DNA of 64,000 nucleotides from Comamonadaceae bacterium (GTDB lineage Bacteria > Pseudomonadota > Gammaproteobacteria > Burkholderiales > Burkholderiaceae_C), in assembly GCA_947373105.1 (NCBI GenBank), contig CANBWK010000005.1, positions 1 through 64,000 of the forward strand, read 5' to 3'. Each line of letters opens with the position of its first letter. Positions within the stretch are counted from its first letter, which is position 1. Of this stretch, positions 26,926-36,908 are shown in pieces. The notes below the pieces were generated by a model. That model saw only the letters and a list, made by a program, of their open reading frames with translations, was not told the origin of the DNA and ran no database searches. The position numbers and the translations under genes are program-made.

Positions 26926-27066
26926 TCAGTCGTCTTGGCGGAAAGGCAATTGGGCCGCTTCGTCAAATGCCGCTTGATTGCGGCGCGACCAAGCCCAGGT
27001 CACGATCCCGATGAACACCACAAAGGTGACCACTGTGACCAAGGCGCGCAGGGTATTGATGTCCAC
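26926..27066 (-). CDS. ccoQ: cbb3-type oxidase subunit CcoQ, GTG start
   Basis: Hand translation: MDINTLRALVTVVTFVVFIGIVTWAWSRRNQAAFDEAAQLPFRQDD; between ccoO and ccoP; too short for the ORF track. Confidence 0.9.
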   Translation of the reverse strand: MDINTLRALVTVVTFVVFIGIVTWAWSRRNQAAFDEAAQLPFRQDD

Positions 27067-27075
27067 GGTCACTCC

Positions 27076-27705
27076 TTATTTGCGGTGAATGCCTAAAACC
27101 TGCAGGTAAGCGATGACCGCATCCAACTCGTTCTTGCCTTTGACGTCGTCAGAGGCTTTGGCGATTTCTTCATCTGAATAAGGGGCGCCCAAAGTGCGCA
27201 GTCCTTTCATGTGCACGGCTAAGCTGTCTGCATCTACAGGACTCTTTTCCAACCAGGAATAAGCGGGCATGTTTGACTCCGGCACCACATCGCGTGGATT
27301 CACCAAATGAATGCGATGCCATTCATCGCTGTACTTACCACCCACCCTGGCAAGGTCAGGGCCCGTGCGCTTGCTGCCCCATTGGAAAGGGTGGTCATAC
27401 ACCGACTCACCTGCGACGGAGTAAGGTCCGTAGCGCAAAGTTTCGGCACGGAAAGGACGGATCATCTGCGAGTGGCAGTTGTAACAACCTTCACGCACAT
27501 AAATATCCCGGCCAAGCACCTGCAAGGCGGTGTAGGGCTTGAGGCCCGGAATCGGTTCGGTCGTCGACTTTTGAAAGAACAAAGGCACGATTTCGACCAA
27601 GCCACCAAACAAGAGAACCAAGAGGATCAAGACGATCATCAAGAAGTTGCTGGTTTCGATCTTTTCATGGGACAGACCGCTGCCTGTTTTATTGTTATCT
27701 GACAT
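27076..27705 (-). CDS. ccoO: cbb3-type cytochrome c oxidase subunit II
   Basis: [25 protein letters not shown]-type motif ([39 protein letters not shown]). Confidence 0.95.
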   Translation of the reverse strand: MSDNNKTGSGLSHEKIETSNFLMIVLILLVLLFGGLVEIVPLFFQKSTTEPIPGLKPYTALQVLGRDIYVREGCYNCHSQMIRPFRAETLRYGPYSVAGESVYDHPFQWGSKRTGPDLARVGGKYSDEWHRIHLVNPRDVVPESNMPAYSWLEKSPVDADSLAVHMKGLRTLGAPYSDEEIAKASDDVKGKNELDAVIAYLQVLGIHRK

Positions 27706-27717
27706 TTTGGTCACTCC

Positions 27718-29160
27718 TTAAGCGTGTGCGGTGAGAACGGGAATCTGGACATCCACAGCACGACCCGTTGTTGCAGTTTTGAGTGTGTTCCAGAGCATCA
27801 GCACCATGCCACCAAGGTACAAGAGGCCTCCAATCAAGCGCAACACATAGAAGGGGAAGGTGGCTTTGACGGATTCAACAAAGGTGTATGTCAAGGTGCC
27901 GTCTGCGTTGACAGCGCGCCACATCAGGCCTTGCATGACACCGGCGATCCACATGGCTGCGATGTAAATCACAATGCCAATCGTGGCCGCCCAGAAGTGA
28001 ATTTCAATGGCCTTGACGCTGTACATCTGCTTTTTGCCAAAGAGGCGCGGAATCAGGTAATACATAGAGCCCATGGTCACCAGCCCCACCCAACCCAAGG
28101 CGCCCGAGTGCACATGGCCCACGGTCCAATCGGTGTAATGCGATAAAGCATTGACTGTTTTAATGGACATCATCGGACCTTCGAAGGTCGACATGCCGTA
28201 GAAAGACAGCGACACGATCAAGAATCGCAAGATCGGGTCATCACGCAACTTGTGCCATGCGCCAGACAGGGTCATGACACCATTGATCATGCCGCCCCAG
28301 CTGGGCGCCAACAAAATCAGAGAAAACACCATGCCTACGGACTGGGTCCAATCTGGCAAGGCGGTGTAGTGAAGGTGGTGAGGGCCTGCCCACATGTAGG
28401 TAAAAATCAAAGCCCAGAAGTGAACGATCGACAAGCGGTACGAGTAAACAGGACGCTCAGCTTGCTTGGGGATGAAGTAGTACATCATCCCCAAAAAGCC
28501 TGCCGTCAAAAAGAAACCGACTGCATTGTGGCCATACCACCATTGCACCATCGCATCTTGCACACCGGCATAGGCCGAATAGGATTTCATCCAACCCACG
28601 GGCAAAGCCGCGCTGTTGACCAAGTGCAGCAGGGCTACCGCGATGATGAAGGCACCAAAGAACCAATTCGCAACGTAAATGTGACGCACCTTGCGGGTGC
28701 CCAAAGTGCCAAAGAATACGATGGCGAAACTCACCCAAACCAAAGTGATCAGAATGTCGATAGGCCATTCAAGCTCTGCATATTCTTTGCCACTGGTGTA
28801 GCCCATAGGCAATGAAATGGCGGCCAGCACAATCACCAGCTGCCATCCCCAAAAGGTGAAAGCGGCCAATTTATCGCCGAACAGACGCACATTGCAGGTG
28901 CGCTGCGCCACGTAGTACGCGCTGGCAAACAAGCCGCATCCGCCGAATGCAAAAATCACGGCGTTGGTATGCAAGGGTCGCAAGCGACCGTAGCTCAACC
29001 AAGAAATACCGAAGTTCAGTTCAGGCCATGTCAACTGGGCAGCGATGATCACCCCCACCAACATGCCCACAACGCCCCAGACCACCGTCATGATGGCGAA
29101 CTGCCGAACAACGGTGTCGTTGTAGACAGTGGCTTGCGCATTGGCAAATTTCATTTTCAC
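27718..29160 (-). CDS. ccoN: cbb3-type cytochrome c oxidase subunit I
   Basis: [67 protein letters not shown]. Confidence 0.97.
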   Translation of the reverse strand: MKMKFANAQATVYNDTVVRQFAIMTVVWGVVGMLVGVIIAAQLTWPELNFGISWLSYGRLRPLHTNAVIFAFGGCGLFASAYYVAQRTCNVRLFGDKLAAFTFWGWQLVIVLAAISLPMGYTSGKEYAELEWPIDILITLVWVSFAIVFFGTLGTRKVRHIYVANWFFGAFIIAVALLHLVNSAALPVGWMKSYSAYAGVQDAMVQWWYGHNAVGFFLTAGFLGMMYYFIPKQAERPVYSYRLSIVHFWALIFTYMWAGPHHLHYTALPDWTQSVGMVFSLILLAPSWGGMINGVMTLSGAWHKLRDDPILRFLIVSLSFYGMSTFEGPMMSIKTVNALSHYTDWTVGHVHSGALGWVGLVTMGSMYYLIPRLFGKKQMYSVKAIEIHFWAATIGIVIYIAAMWIAGVMQGLMWRAVNADGTLTYTFVESVKATFPFYVLRLIGGLLYLGGMVLMLWNTLKTATTGRAVDVQIPVLTAHA

Positions 29161-29211
29161 CTCTTCTTGAAAAATTCAAGTTGAGTATGGGCAGCTTACA
29201 AAATCTAATTC

Positions 29212-29225
29212 TTGATGTAGATCAA
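29212..29225. promoter_or_regulatory. FNR box TTGAT-GTAG-ATCAA upstream of ccoN, overlapping end of ccoS
   Basis: Perfect 10/10 match to TTGAT-N4-ATCAA, 52 bp upstream of ccoN ORF start. Confidence 0.85.
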
Positions 29226-29359
29226 TCGCCACGCAGAATTCGCTCACCTTCCGCCTCAATGTCTTCAAATTGACCACGGTGAATGGCCCACCATAAACCC
29301 GCCAAAATGACAAAAACGAGGGCTACCGACAATGGAATTAATAAAAACAAAATATCCAT
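29222..29359 (-). CDS. ccoS: cbb3 oxidase assembly protein CcoS
   Basis: Hand translation: MDILFLLIPLSVALVFVILAGLWWAIHRGQFEDIEAEGERILRGD; too short for ORF track. Confidence 0.92.
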   Translation of the reverse strand: MDILFLLIPLSVALVFVILAGLWWAIHRGQFEDIEAEGERILRGD

Positions 29360-29362
29360 AGA

Positions 29363-31666
29363 TCAAACCTTCAAGTAATCATTCAACTCAGTTGATAAAC
29401 GCAGGGCATTGAACACGACACACAACGAGCTGAATGCCATGCCCAAACCAGCCAGCCAAGCCGGCAACCAACCCAAGATCGCCACAGGGACACAAGCAGC
29501 GTTGTAAATGGCCGCCCAAGCCAAGTTTTGATGGACCACGCGCAGGGTCAAACGACTGCGTGCCCAAACAGAAACCAAAACGCCCAACTGGGCACCCAGC
29601 AGCACGAAATCAGCCTTGGATTGGGCCAACGGAACGGCTTGCCCCAAGGCAAATGAGACGTTGGCACCCGCCAGAATAGGACCGTCGTTGAGCCCATCGC
29701 CGACCATGGCGACTTGGTGGCCTTGCGCTTGGAGCCCTTGAAGTGCAGCCAATTTATCTTGCGGGCTGCAGCCCCCTCTTGCATCGGTAATTCCTACCAT
29801 GCTCGCGACTTTTTGCACCGCTGCGTCGCCATCACCAGACAACAGCATCACATGCAATCCCTGGTTTATGAAGGCCTGTACCGTTTCTCGGGCATCGCTG
29901 CGAATTTCTTCTTGCAATTCAAAGGTGGCGAGCCATCCTGTTTCATCGGCCAGCACGGCACGCAAAGCCAGAGATGCAGTTAAATTGACTCCGCAAAAGC
30001 GCCCGGAACCCAATCGCAACTTGCCGGTCGGCACCCTTAAGTTGGGCTGAGTAACAGGGCTCATCAGCCCTTCAACGCCCTCTCCTGCTATTTCTTGCAT
30101 CTGACTCACTTGCAGTGACTCCCATGCTGCCAGTTGATCAGTCTTTGAAGCCTCTTGGCGCGAGGCTGAACTGATAGCGCGCGACACAGGGTGCAAAGAG
30201 TGCCGCGCCAATGCACCGGCCCAAAACAAAGCCTGCGCAGGGCTTAGACCTTCTCGGGTTTGAACGGCGGCCAGCGCAAAAGCATCCTGGGTCAGGGTGC
30301 CCGTTTTATCAAACACCACGGTATCCACCGAGGCCAAAGCTTGCAGGCCCTGTAACTTGCGCACCAAAACACCACCGCGTGCCAGGGCTCCTGCACTGGC
30401 CAACATGGCCGCAGGAGTAGCCAATGACAAAGCACAAGGACAGGTCACTATCAAAACCGCGACCGCTACCATCAGCGCATGGGCCGGGCTTTGCGGCCAC
30501 CAGTAAATGGCAGCACCCAATGACGCCATCAACACAAACCCTAAAAATGGCTTGGCCCACCGATCCGCCACCATGGCGATCTCGGGTTTAGACACAGAAG
30601 CACTTTCCATCAATGCCACGATGTGCGCAAATCGTGTCGCCGCGCCCACCTGAGTGACACGCACCTGAATCGGTGCTGAAAGGTTGTGACTGCCCGCAAT
30701 CACGTCGCTGCCCAACCCGCGAGATAAGGGGCGCGATTCACCGGTCAGCAAGGCTTCATCTACCTGCGAAAGGCCATCAATCACTTTGCCATCGGCAGCA
30801 ATCGCTTCACCGGGCAAGATCAACAGCACATCCCCGACGACCAAACGACGAATGGCTATGCGCTCCCAAAGCCCGTTGGTTGTCTTCCTGTTGACGCTGC
30901 TGGGGAGCCGGTTCATGACCGCTTCCAAAGCGCCCGCAGTTCGATTGCGCAAACGCAATTCGAGCCAACGACCGGTCAACAAGAAAAAAACGAACATGGT
31001 CAGGGAGTCGAAATAAACCTCACCACCAAAAGGTCCTGCAGGCTCAAACGTACCTAAAGAGCTCACGATGAAAGTAACTGCAATACCGATGGCCACTGGC
31101 AAATCCATGCTGACTCGGCGTTGACTCACATCACGCCAGGCACTGGCAAAGAAGGGCCGACATGAGAAAAACATCACTGGCAAGGACAGGACCCAAGAAG
31201 CCCACCGCAATAATTGAACCATCTCTGGCGTGATGTCGCCCGGTTTGGACAGGTAGGCAGGCGTGACATACATCATCACTTGCATCATGCAAAGGCCCGC
31301 AACACTCCAGCGCCATAACAGTTGCCGCGCATCTGAGCGCCGCTGTTCATTGGCCAACGCGTCATTGGCGGGGACAACTTTGTAACCGGCCTTTTCGGCT
31401 GCCGCCATCCATTCAGATGGACGCGTTTGGGCATCCGTCCATTCAACCAAACCGCGGTGACTGGCCGCACTGACCTGCACAGCACCAACGCCAGGCACCG
31501 CCTTGAGCGCGTCTTCAATGTGGATGGCGCAAGCAGCGCAATGCATGCCTTCAAACACCACACTGGATTGCCACACATGCGATTGCTGACGCACTGACTG
31601 GCTGAATGCCGACCACTCCTGGGGATCATCGAATAAAGACAAGGGGGCGACAGCGGTGAACAACAT
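29363..31666 (-). CDS. ccoI: P1B-type copper-transporting ATPase (CcoI/FixI)
   Basis: HMA motif GMHCAACAIH, VTCPCALSLATPAAM, VFDKTGTLTQDAF, MVGDGLNDGP. Confidence 0.95.
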   Translation of the reverse strand: MLFTAVAPLSLFDDPQEWSAFSQSVRQQSHVWQSSVVFEGMHCAACAIHIEDALKAVPGVGAVQVSAASHRGLVEWTDAQTRPSEWMAAAEKAGYKVVPANDALANEQRRSDARQLLWRWSVAGLCMMQVMMYVTPAYLSKPGDITPEMVQLLRWASWVLSLPVMFFSCRPFFASAWRDVSQRRVSMDLPVAIGIAVTFIVSSLGTFEPAGPFGGEVYFDSLTMFVFFLLTGRWLELRLRNRTAGALEAVMNRLPSSVNRKTTNGLWERIAIRRLVVGDVLLILPGEAIAADGKVIDGLSQVDEALLTGESRPLSRGLGSDVIAGSHNLSAPIQVRVTQVGAATRFAHIVALMESASVSKPEIAMVADRWAKPFLGFVLMASLGAAIYWWPQSPAHALMVAVAVLIVTCPCALSLATPAAMLASAGALARGGVLVRKLQGLQALASVDTVVFDKTGTLTQDAFALAAVQTREGLSPAQALFWAGALARHSLHPVSRAISSASRQEASKTDQLAAWESLQVSQMQEIAGEGVEGLMSPVTQPNLRVPTGKLRLGSGRFCGVNLTASLALRAVLADETGWLATFELQEEIRSDARETVQAFINQGLHVMLLSGDGDAAVQKVASMVGITDARGGCSPQDKLAALQGLQAQGHQVAMVGDGLNDGPILAGANVSFALGQAVPLAQSKADFVLLGAQLGVLVSVWARSRLTLRVVHQNLAWAAIYNAACVPVAILGWLPAWLAGLGMAFSSLCVVFNALRLSTELNDYLKV

Positions 31667-31700
31667 CGGCTCACGATAAATGAAAACACTTGACTGCAAC

Positions 31701-31714
31701 TTGATCTAAGTCAA
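31701..31714. promoter_or_regulatory. FNR-type box TTGAT-CTAA-GTCAA between ccoI and usp genes
   Basis: 9 of 10 match to FNR consensus in divergent promoter region. Confidence 0.75.
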
Positions 31715-31775
31715 GACGCAAGTTGTCTACAGGCGTAACCTGAAGTTTCTCTCATAACTTTCCAAGGAGATTTGC

Positions 31776-32219
31776 ATGTACAAACGAATTCTTGTCGCCA
31801 CCGATGGCTCTACACTTTCTAAAAAAGCGGTGACCAGCGCCATTGGACTGGCCGCCACTTGCGGCGCAGAACTTGTCGCACTGAAAGTAGTTCCACGCTA
31901 CCCTCAAGCTTATTTTGAGGGCAGCATCCCGCTGTCTGTTGACGATGTGAGCCGCGTAGAAAAGCAGTGGACCGATGCTGCACAAGCTGCGGTGGATGCG
32001 GTCGTGAAGTCGGCCAAAAGCAAAAACGTGCAAGCCAAAGGCATCACTGCCAAATCAGATGTGGTTTCGGATGCGATCATTGCCGCGGCCAAAAAACAAA
32101 ATGCCGACTTGATTGTCATGGCATCACATGGACGCAAGGGGATCAAACGCTTGTTACTGGGCAGCGAAACCCAACAAGTGTTGACGCACTCGCACATCCC
32201 TGTGTTGGTTTTGCGCTGA
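31776..32219 (+). CDS. universal stress protein
   Basis: MYKRILVATDGSTLSKKAV...LIVMASHGRKGIKRLLLGSETQQVLTHSHIPVLVLR. Confidence 0.95.
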   Translation: MYKRILVATDGSTLSKKAVTSAIGLAATCGAELVALKVVPRYPQAYFEGSIPLSVDDVSRVEKQWTDAAQAAVDAVVKSAKSKNVQAKGITAKSDVVSDAIIAAAKKQNADLIVMASHGRKGIKRLLLGSETQQVLTHSHIPVLVLR

Positions 32220-32249
32220 CCACTGGCAGCGCTTTTCCATCGTGCTTGT

Positions 32250-33470
32250 TTAGACGATTCCTTCGGCGCGCAATCTGGTGATATCTGCATCGCCCTTGCC
32301 CAGGGCGCGCAGTACCTCCTCGGTGTGCTGCCCAAGGGTGGGCGGCGCGAGCTTGTGCTCGATGGGCGTGCCAGAAAAACGCATTGGGCTGGCCACCAAA
32401 GGCATCTTGCCAGCGACCGGGTGGTCGAGTTCGATTTTGATATTACGTGCCTTCACCTGGTCTTCTTCGAACACTTGTGCAATGTTATTGATAGGGCCAT
32501 TGGGCACCCCGGCCGCTTCGAGTGCTTCAACCCAGTCTTTGGTCTTGCGTGTGGAGAAAATCGCTTGCAACAAGCGGGTGATCTCGACACGGTTTTCAAC
32601 GCGTTTGCCATTGCTTGAAAAGCGCGCATCCTCAGCCAGTTCAGTGCAACCCGCCACGGCACAAAATTTGCGGAACAGATTGTCATTGCCGCATGCGAGG
32701 ATGACGCTGCCGTCGGCGGTTTTAAAGGGCTGGTAGGGCACGATGTTCGGATGCAGATTGCCAATGCGCGAAGGTGGCTTACCCGTGGCAAAGTAATTGC
32801 TATTCTGGTAACTCATCAGGGCGATTTGTGAATCCAGAAGCGCCAGATCAAGGTGCTGTCCCAGACCTGTTTCTGCGCGGTTGGCAATGGCGGCACAAAT
32901 GGCAATCGACGCATACATGCCCGTAATGATGTCTGCTACAGGCACGCCAGCGCGTTGCGGACCACCGCCAGGGGCATCATCGGGTTCGCCGGTGACGCTC
33001 ATCATGCCGCCCATGCCTTGGATCATGAAATCGTAGCCCGGATGTTCGCGGTAAGGGCCGGTTTGACCAAAGCCCGTCACCGAACAATAGATTAAGCGTG
33101 GATTGATTTTTACAAGATCCTCATAACCCAGGCCATAGCGCGCGAGGTCTCCGAATTTGTAGTTCTCGATCAAAACATCCGCGCGTTCAGCCAGTTCGCG
33201 CACAATCGCCTGCCCCTGGGGGTCTGAGATGTTCAGGGTGATGGATTTTTTACCCCGGTTGGCGGAGGTGTAATAGGCGGACTCACGCGTGTCCCGACCT
33301 TCGGCGTCTTTTATCCAGGGCGGGCCAAAAGCGCGGGAATCATCCCCGATCTTAGGCCGCTCCACCTTGATCACCTCGGCGCCAAGGTCGGCCAAATTCT
33401 GCCCCGCCCAAGGGCCGGCCAGCACGCGGGAAAGATCGAGAACACGAATGTGTGAAAGTGGTCCTGCCAT
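32250..33470 (-). CDS. CaiB/BaiF (family III) CoA transferase
   Basis: GPLSHIRVLDLSRVLAGPWAGQNLADLGAEVIKVE, ANRGKKSITLN, VLIENYKFGDLARYGLGY. Confidence 0.93.
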   Translation of the reverse strand: MAGPLSHIRVLDLSRVLAGPWAGQNLADLGAEVIKVERPKIGDDSRAFGPPWIKDAEGRDTRESAYYTSANRGKKSITLNISDPQGQAIVRELAERADVLIENYKFGDLARYGLGYEDLVKINPRLIYCSVTGFGQTGPYREHPGYDFMIQGMGGMMSVTGEPDDAPGGGPQRAGVPVADIITGMYASIAICAAIANRAETGLGQHLDLALLDSQIALMSYQNSNYFATGKPPSRIGNLHPNIVPYQPFKTADGSVILACGNDNLFRKFCAVAGCTELAEDARFSSNGKRVENRVEITRLLQAIFSTRKTKDWVEALEAAGVPNGPINNIAQVFEEDQVKARNIKIELDHPVAGKMPLVASPMRFSGTPIEHKLAPPTLGQHTEEVLRALGKGDADITRLRAEGIV

Positions 33471-33503
33471 TTGATAAATCCTTTAAACAATCTGCGCGGC
33501 AGA

Positions 33504-34556
33504 TCAATCCAATTTAGCGCCAGAGGCCTTGACCACTTGCGCCCATTTACGTAATTCAGATTTGATGAATGCGTCAAACTGCGCACCCGTCAAATTCGGA
33601 AACTCTGCACCTTGATTGGCCCATACAGCTTTGGCTTCCTCTGTTTGACAAGCTTTGCGCATTTCGTCCACTGCATGCGTTTGCGCCTCAACGGGCGTGC
33701 CCTTGGGTGCCCACAGGCCATACCAAGTGGTGACGGTGTAGTCAGGCAAGCCCAACTCGGCTGAGCTTGGTACATCTGGAAAGGCAGGGCTTCGTTTAGC
33801 ACCAGAGACCATCAGTGCTTTGATACGTCCGCCTTTGATGTGGGCTGCTGAAGAGCCCAAGCCGTCGAACATCATGTCCACATTGCCCGCAATCAAATCC
33901 TGCAAAGCGGGACCTGCACCGCGGTAGGGAATGTGGGTGATGAAGGTCTGCGTCTGCAGCTTGAAAAGCTCCCCCGCCAAGTGATGCGAAGTACCGCCAC
34001 CGGCTGATCCATAGTTCAATTTGCCGGGGTTTTTCTTCACAAATTCGATGAACTCTTTGAAATTTGCAACAGGCACTTTTTTGGGATTGACCACCAACAC
34101 CTGCGGCACACTGGCCAGCAGAATCAGCGGGACCAAATCACGCTCTAACTCATAGTCGAGCTTGGCATACATGTAGGGTGCAATCGTGTGGTGCACCGCC
34201 CCCATGAACAAGGTGTAGCCATCGGGCGTCGCTTTTGCGGCAATACCGGCACCCAAAGTGCCGCCTGCGCCACCGCGGTTGTCGATGATCAATTGCTTGC
34301 CGGTGAGTCTTGAGAATTGAGCAGACATCGGTCGTGCAAATGCATCTGTTCCACCCCCTGCCGGAAAAGGCACGATCAAGGTCACGGGCTTGATCGGCCA
34401 TGTGGATTGGGCCCAAGCAGGCAAAGCCCCGCCCACCACAGAAGCAGCAGCGTACTTGATCACCGTACGGCGATCGGTCATGGAATTGAATTTTGTCATT
34501 GCATTTGTCTCCTCATTTGACATTGTGATTGCACACTGGTTTGTAGTTGAACTCAA
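33504..34556 (-). CDS. tripartite tricarboxylate transporter substrate-binding protein (Bug/TctC)
   Basis: WPIKPVTLIVPFPAGGGTDAFARPMSAQ...IDNRGGAGGTLGAGIAAKATPDGYTLFMG. Confidence 0.9.
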   Translation of the reverse strand: MSSTTNQCAITMSNEETNAMTKFNSMTDRRTVIKYAAASVVGGALPAWAQSTWPIKPVTLIVPFPAGGGTDAFARPMSAQFSRLTGKQLIIDNRGGAGGTLGAGIAAKATPDGYTLFMGAVHHTIAPYMYAKLDYELERDLVPLILLASVPQVLVVNPKKVPVANFKEFIEFVKKNPGKLNYGSAGGGTSHHLAGELFKLQTQTFITHIPYRGAGPALQDLIAGNVDMMFDGLGSSAAHIKGGRIKALMVSGAKRSPAFPDVPSSAELGLPDYTVTTWYGLWAPKGTPVEAQTHAVDEMRKACQTEEAKAVWANQGAEFPNLTGAQFDAFIKSELRKWAQVVKASGAKLD

Positions 34557-36031
34557 AAATACAGGCTCTCAACATTGCCTGATACAGGGATCTTGCCGGC
34601 TTCCATCATATGGCGATGGTTGTCAATTTTTCGCAAATCGTAAAGGTAATTCACCATCAGGCCAAAAGATTGCTTCACACCTTTGGCTGACAAGTCTGCG
34701 GCCCAATGGATCAACTCTACCCTTGCACCATTGCCCAAATGAAAACGTGCCACAGGGTCTGCAGGCCGCCCCTCTGTGATCTCTTTACCGAGATAGTATG
34801 CGGCACAACCGAGCAGCCATTGCCGCAGGGCAGAACGCTCCGGCAAAGTGGTGATTTGATCGAGTGCCGACAAGACATGCTCGACAGAAGCAGGCTCAAA
34901 TCCAACCGCACGGCCCAATTGAGCGCGCATTTTATCGGGTGTCTCATTGAACATTCGAGAAGCGTTACGACCCATCCATTGACGAAAGCCTGGTATAGGC
35001 GACAAAGTCGCAAATGTTTTGAGTTTGGGAAAATCAGCGCGCAGGGTTTCAACCACCCGCTTGATCAAGGAGTCCCCAAAACTGACGCCCTTGAGTCCGG
35101 TTTGGGTGTTGCTGATCGAGTAAAAAATCGCCGTCTTTGATTTGCTCAAGTCGACCGCTTCAGCGGATTCGTCTAACAAGGGGCTGATGCTCGAGGCGAT
35201 CTCGTCCATGAATGCGACCTCCACAAAAATCAGAGGCTCATCGGGCAGACGGGGATGAAAAAATCCGTAACACCGCCGGTCCGAGTCAAGCCGGTTCTTG
35301 ACGTCACCCCAGCTCTTGATGTCGTGAACGGCTTCGTATTTAATGAGCTTTTCCACTAAGCTGGCTGGAGAATCCCAACTGATACGGCGTAATTCCAAAA
35401 ACGCCACATCGAACCAGGTGGTGAACAAATTTTCAAGTTCAGCCTCCAAGGCCAAAATCCGTTTATTGCCCTTGAGTGCAGGCAACAACTCAGCGCGCAA
35501 ATCCACCAAAAACCGCATGCCTTCCGGGAACACTGCGAACCGTTGCAACAGTCGAGTACGGGGAGATACCAAAGCTTTGCGCATGCGTATTTCAGCGACA
35601 CCTTCGTCTGGCGTGCCTACAGAGGCTTCATATTGTTCGCGGGCCGCTTTGACTTTGGTCGCATCGGGTGCAAATTGCTCACTCATCAACAACCAGCAGT
35701 CTTGGCGTTGCAAAGGCGTTGCCTTGCTGTACCACTGGGCAACGCCCTTGGCTCGGCGGCCCCCTTCGACCTCACTCACCCCAGGATCCACAATCGCTTG
35801 CAACTCGGTCAATGTGCGGCGCAGCACACGTGGCGACAAGGCTTCTTCTTTTTGACGCAGTTTCGCATTCAACCTTTCTTTCGATGATCGCCCATGCAAT
35901 GCGGCATCTTCGGTGGCCGATGATGGTGTCTTGGATTTGGCATCAGCAGCACCTTTGGTCGTTGATTTATCGACCTTTGCAACGGGCAACCATCCAGCCA
36001 CTTTGCGGCCGAACCATTCTGAGGTATTCAT
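34553..36031 (-). CDS. malonyl-CoA decarboxylase
   Basis: YGFFHPRLPDEPLIFVEVAFM, FYSISNTQTGLKGVSFGDSLIKRVV, FATLSPIPGFRQWM, NGARVELIHWAADLSAKGVKQSFGLMVNYLYDL. Confidence 0.93.
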   Translation of the reverse strand: MNTSEWFGRKVAGWLPVAKVDKSTTKGAADAKSKTPSSATEDAALHGRSSKERLNAKLRQKEEALSPRVLRRTLTELQAIVDPGVSEVEGGRRAKGVAQWYSKATPLQRQDCWLLMSEQFAPDATKVKAAREQYEASVGTPDEGVAEIRMRKALVSPRTRLLQRFAVFPEGMRFLVDLRAELLPALKGNKRILALEAELENLFTTWFDVAFLELRRISWDSPASLVEKLIKYEAVHDIKSWGDVKNRLDSDRRCYGFFHPRLPDEPLIFVEVAFMDEIASSISPLLDESAEAVDLSKSKTAIFYSISNTQTGLKGVSFGDSLIKRVVETLRADFPKLKTFATLSPIPGFRQWMGRNASRMFNETPDKMRAQLGRAVGFEPASVEHVLSALDQITTLPERSALRQWLLGCAAYYLGKEITEGRPADPVARFHLGNGARVELIHWAADLSAKGVKQSFGLMVNYLYDLRKIDNHRHMMEAGKIPVSGNVESLYF

Positions 36032-36747
36032 GTCGTCTGGACCTTGGAAGCAAGTGAAAAATTAACGTCAGGCATGGCCATGCCTGACAACCGGGAAGAT
36101 TGTCTTTGCATCAGACTGCGCAAGGCTTCACGCTGTCGTGTCAGGTGAAGGTGCATGGCCTCCTCGGCCGCAAGGGCATTGCGCTTTTGCAAGGCAGAAA
36201 AAATAGCCAAGTGCTCACTCAAAGATTGCGCCAAACGGCCAGGAGCGTTGAGTTGCTGCAAACGCGCCAGCTTGAGTATTTTGCGCAAATCCCCAATGGC
36301 CATGGCCAGCCACTTGTTGCCCGCCATGGCGATGATGGATTCGTGAATGATGTAGTTGGTGGCGTAGTAGTCTGGAATGCGGCCGGCTTGTGCATGCGCT
36401 TGCAACTGATCATGTAAATCGGCCAAGGCCATTAAATCTGCGTCCGAAGCATGACAAGCCGCTTCATGCGCGCATCGCCCTTCCAGCAAGGCAATCACGG
36501 GGAAAATTTCATCCAAATCTTGCTCGGTAACCTCATTGACAAAGCAACCTCGGCGAGGCTCATGGCGCACCAAGCCTTCAGCACTGAGCACTTTGAGGGC
36601 TTCGCGCAGAGGCGTTCGGGAGATCTCCCAGGCTTCACACAGACGAACCTCGTCCACCCACTGACCCGGTGTCAAGTCACCTGAAAAAATCAGCCCGCGC
36701 AAACGCTCGGCGACCTCGTCATGCAGTGAGTTGTGGGATCGTGCCAT
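36028..36747 (-). CDS. GntR family transcriptional regulator (FCD domain), candidate malonate regulator
   Basis: LRGLIFSGDLTPGQWVDEVRLCEAWEISRTPLREALKVLSAEGLVRHEPRRGCFV; overlaps malonyl-CoA decarboxylase gene. Confidence 0.9.
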   Translation of the reverse strand: MARSHNSLHDEVAERLRGLIFSGDLTPGQWVDEVRLCEAWEISRTPLREALKVLSAEGLVRHEPRRGCFVNEVTEQDLDEIFPVIALLEGRCAHEAACHASDADLMALADLHDQLQAHAQAGRIPDYYATNYIIHESIIAMAGNKWLAMAIGDLRKILKLARLQQLNAPGRLAQSLSEHLAIFSALQKRNALAAEEAMHLHLTRQREALRSLMQRQSSRLSGMAMPDVNFSLASKVQTT

Positions 36748-36771
36748 GTCAGGATAATTCGTTATTTTCTG

Positions 36772-36787
36772 TAATTACACGTAATTA
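36772..36787. promoter_or_regulatory. Inverted repeat TAATTAC-AC-GTAATTA just upstream of gntR; candidate autoregulatory operator
   Basis: Perfect 7-bp arms with 2-bp spacer, 24 bp upstream of the regulator start. Confidence 0.6.
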
Positions 36788-36908
36788 TGATCAAAGTGCA
36801 AGACCTTGCAAAGCAAATTCGAGAAGGAAGTGCAGAAAATACACAGGGGTTTCCCCTCGGAGCACAAAAACTCACGATCGGCCACCCAGCGGGCAGATGC
36901 CGGACAGC

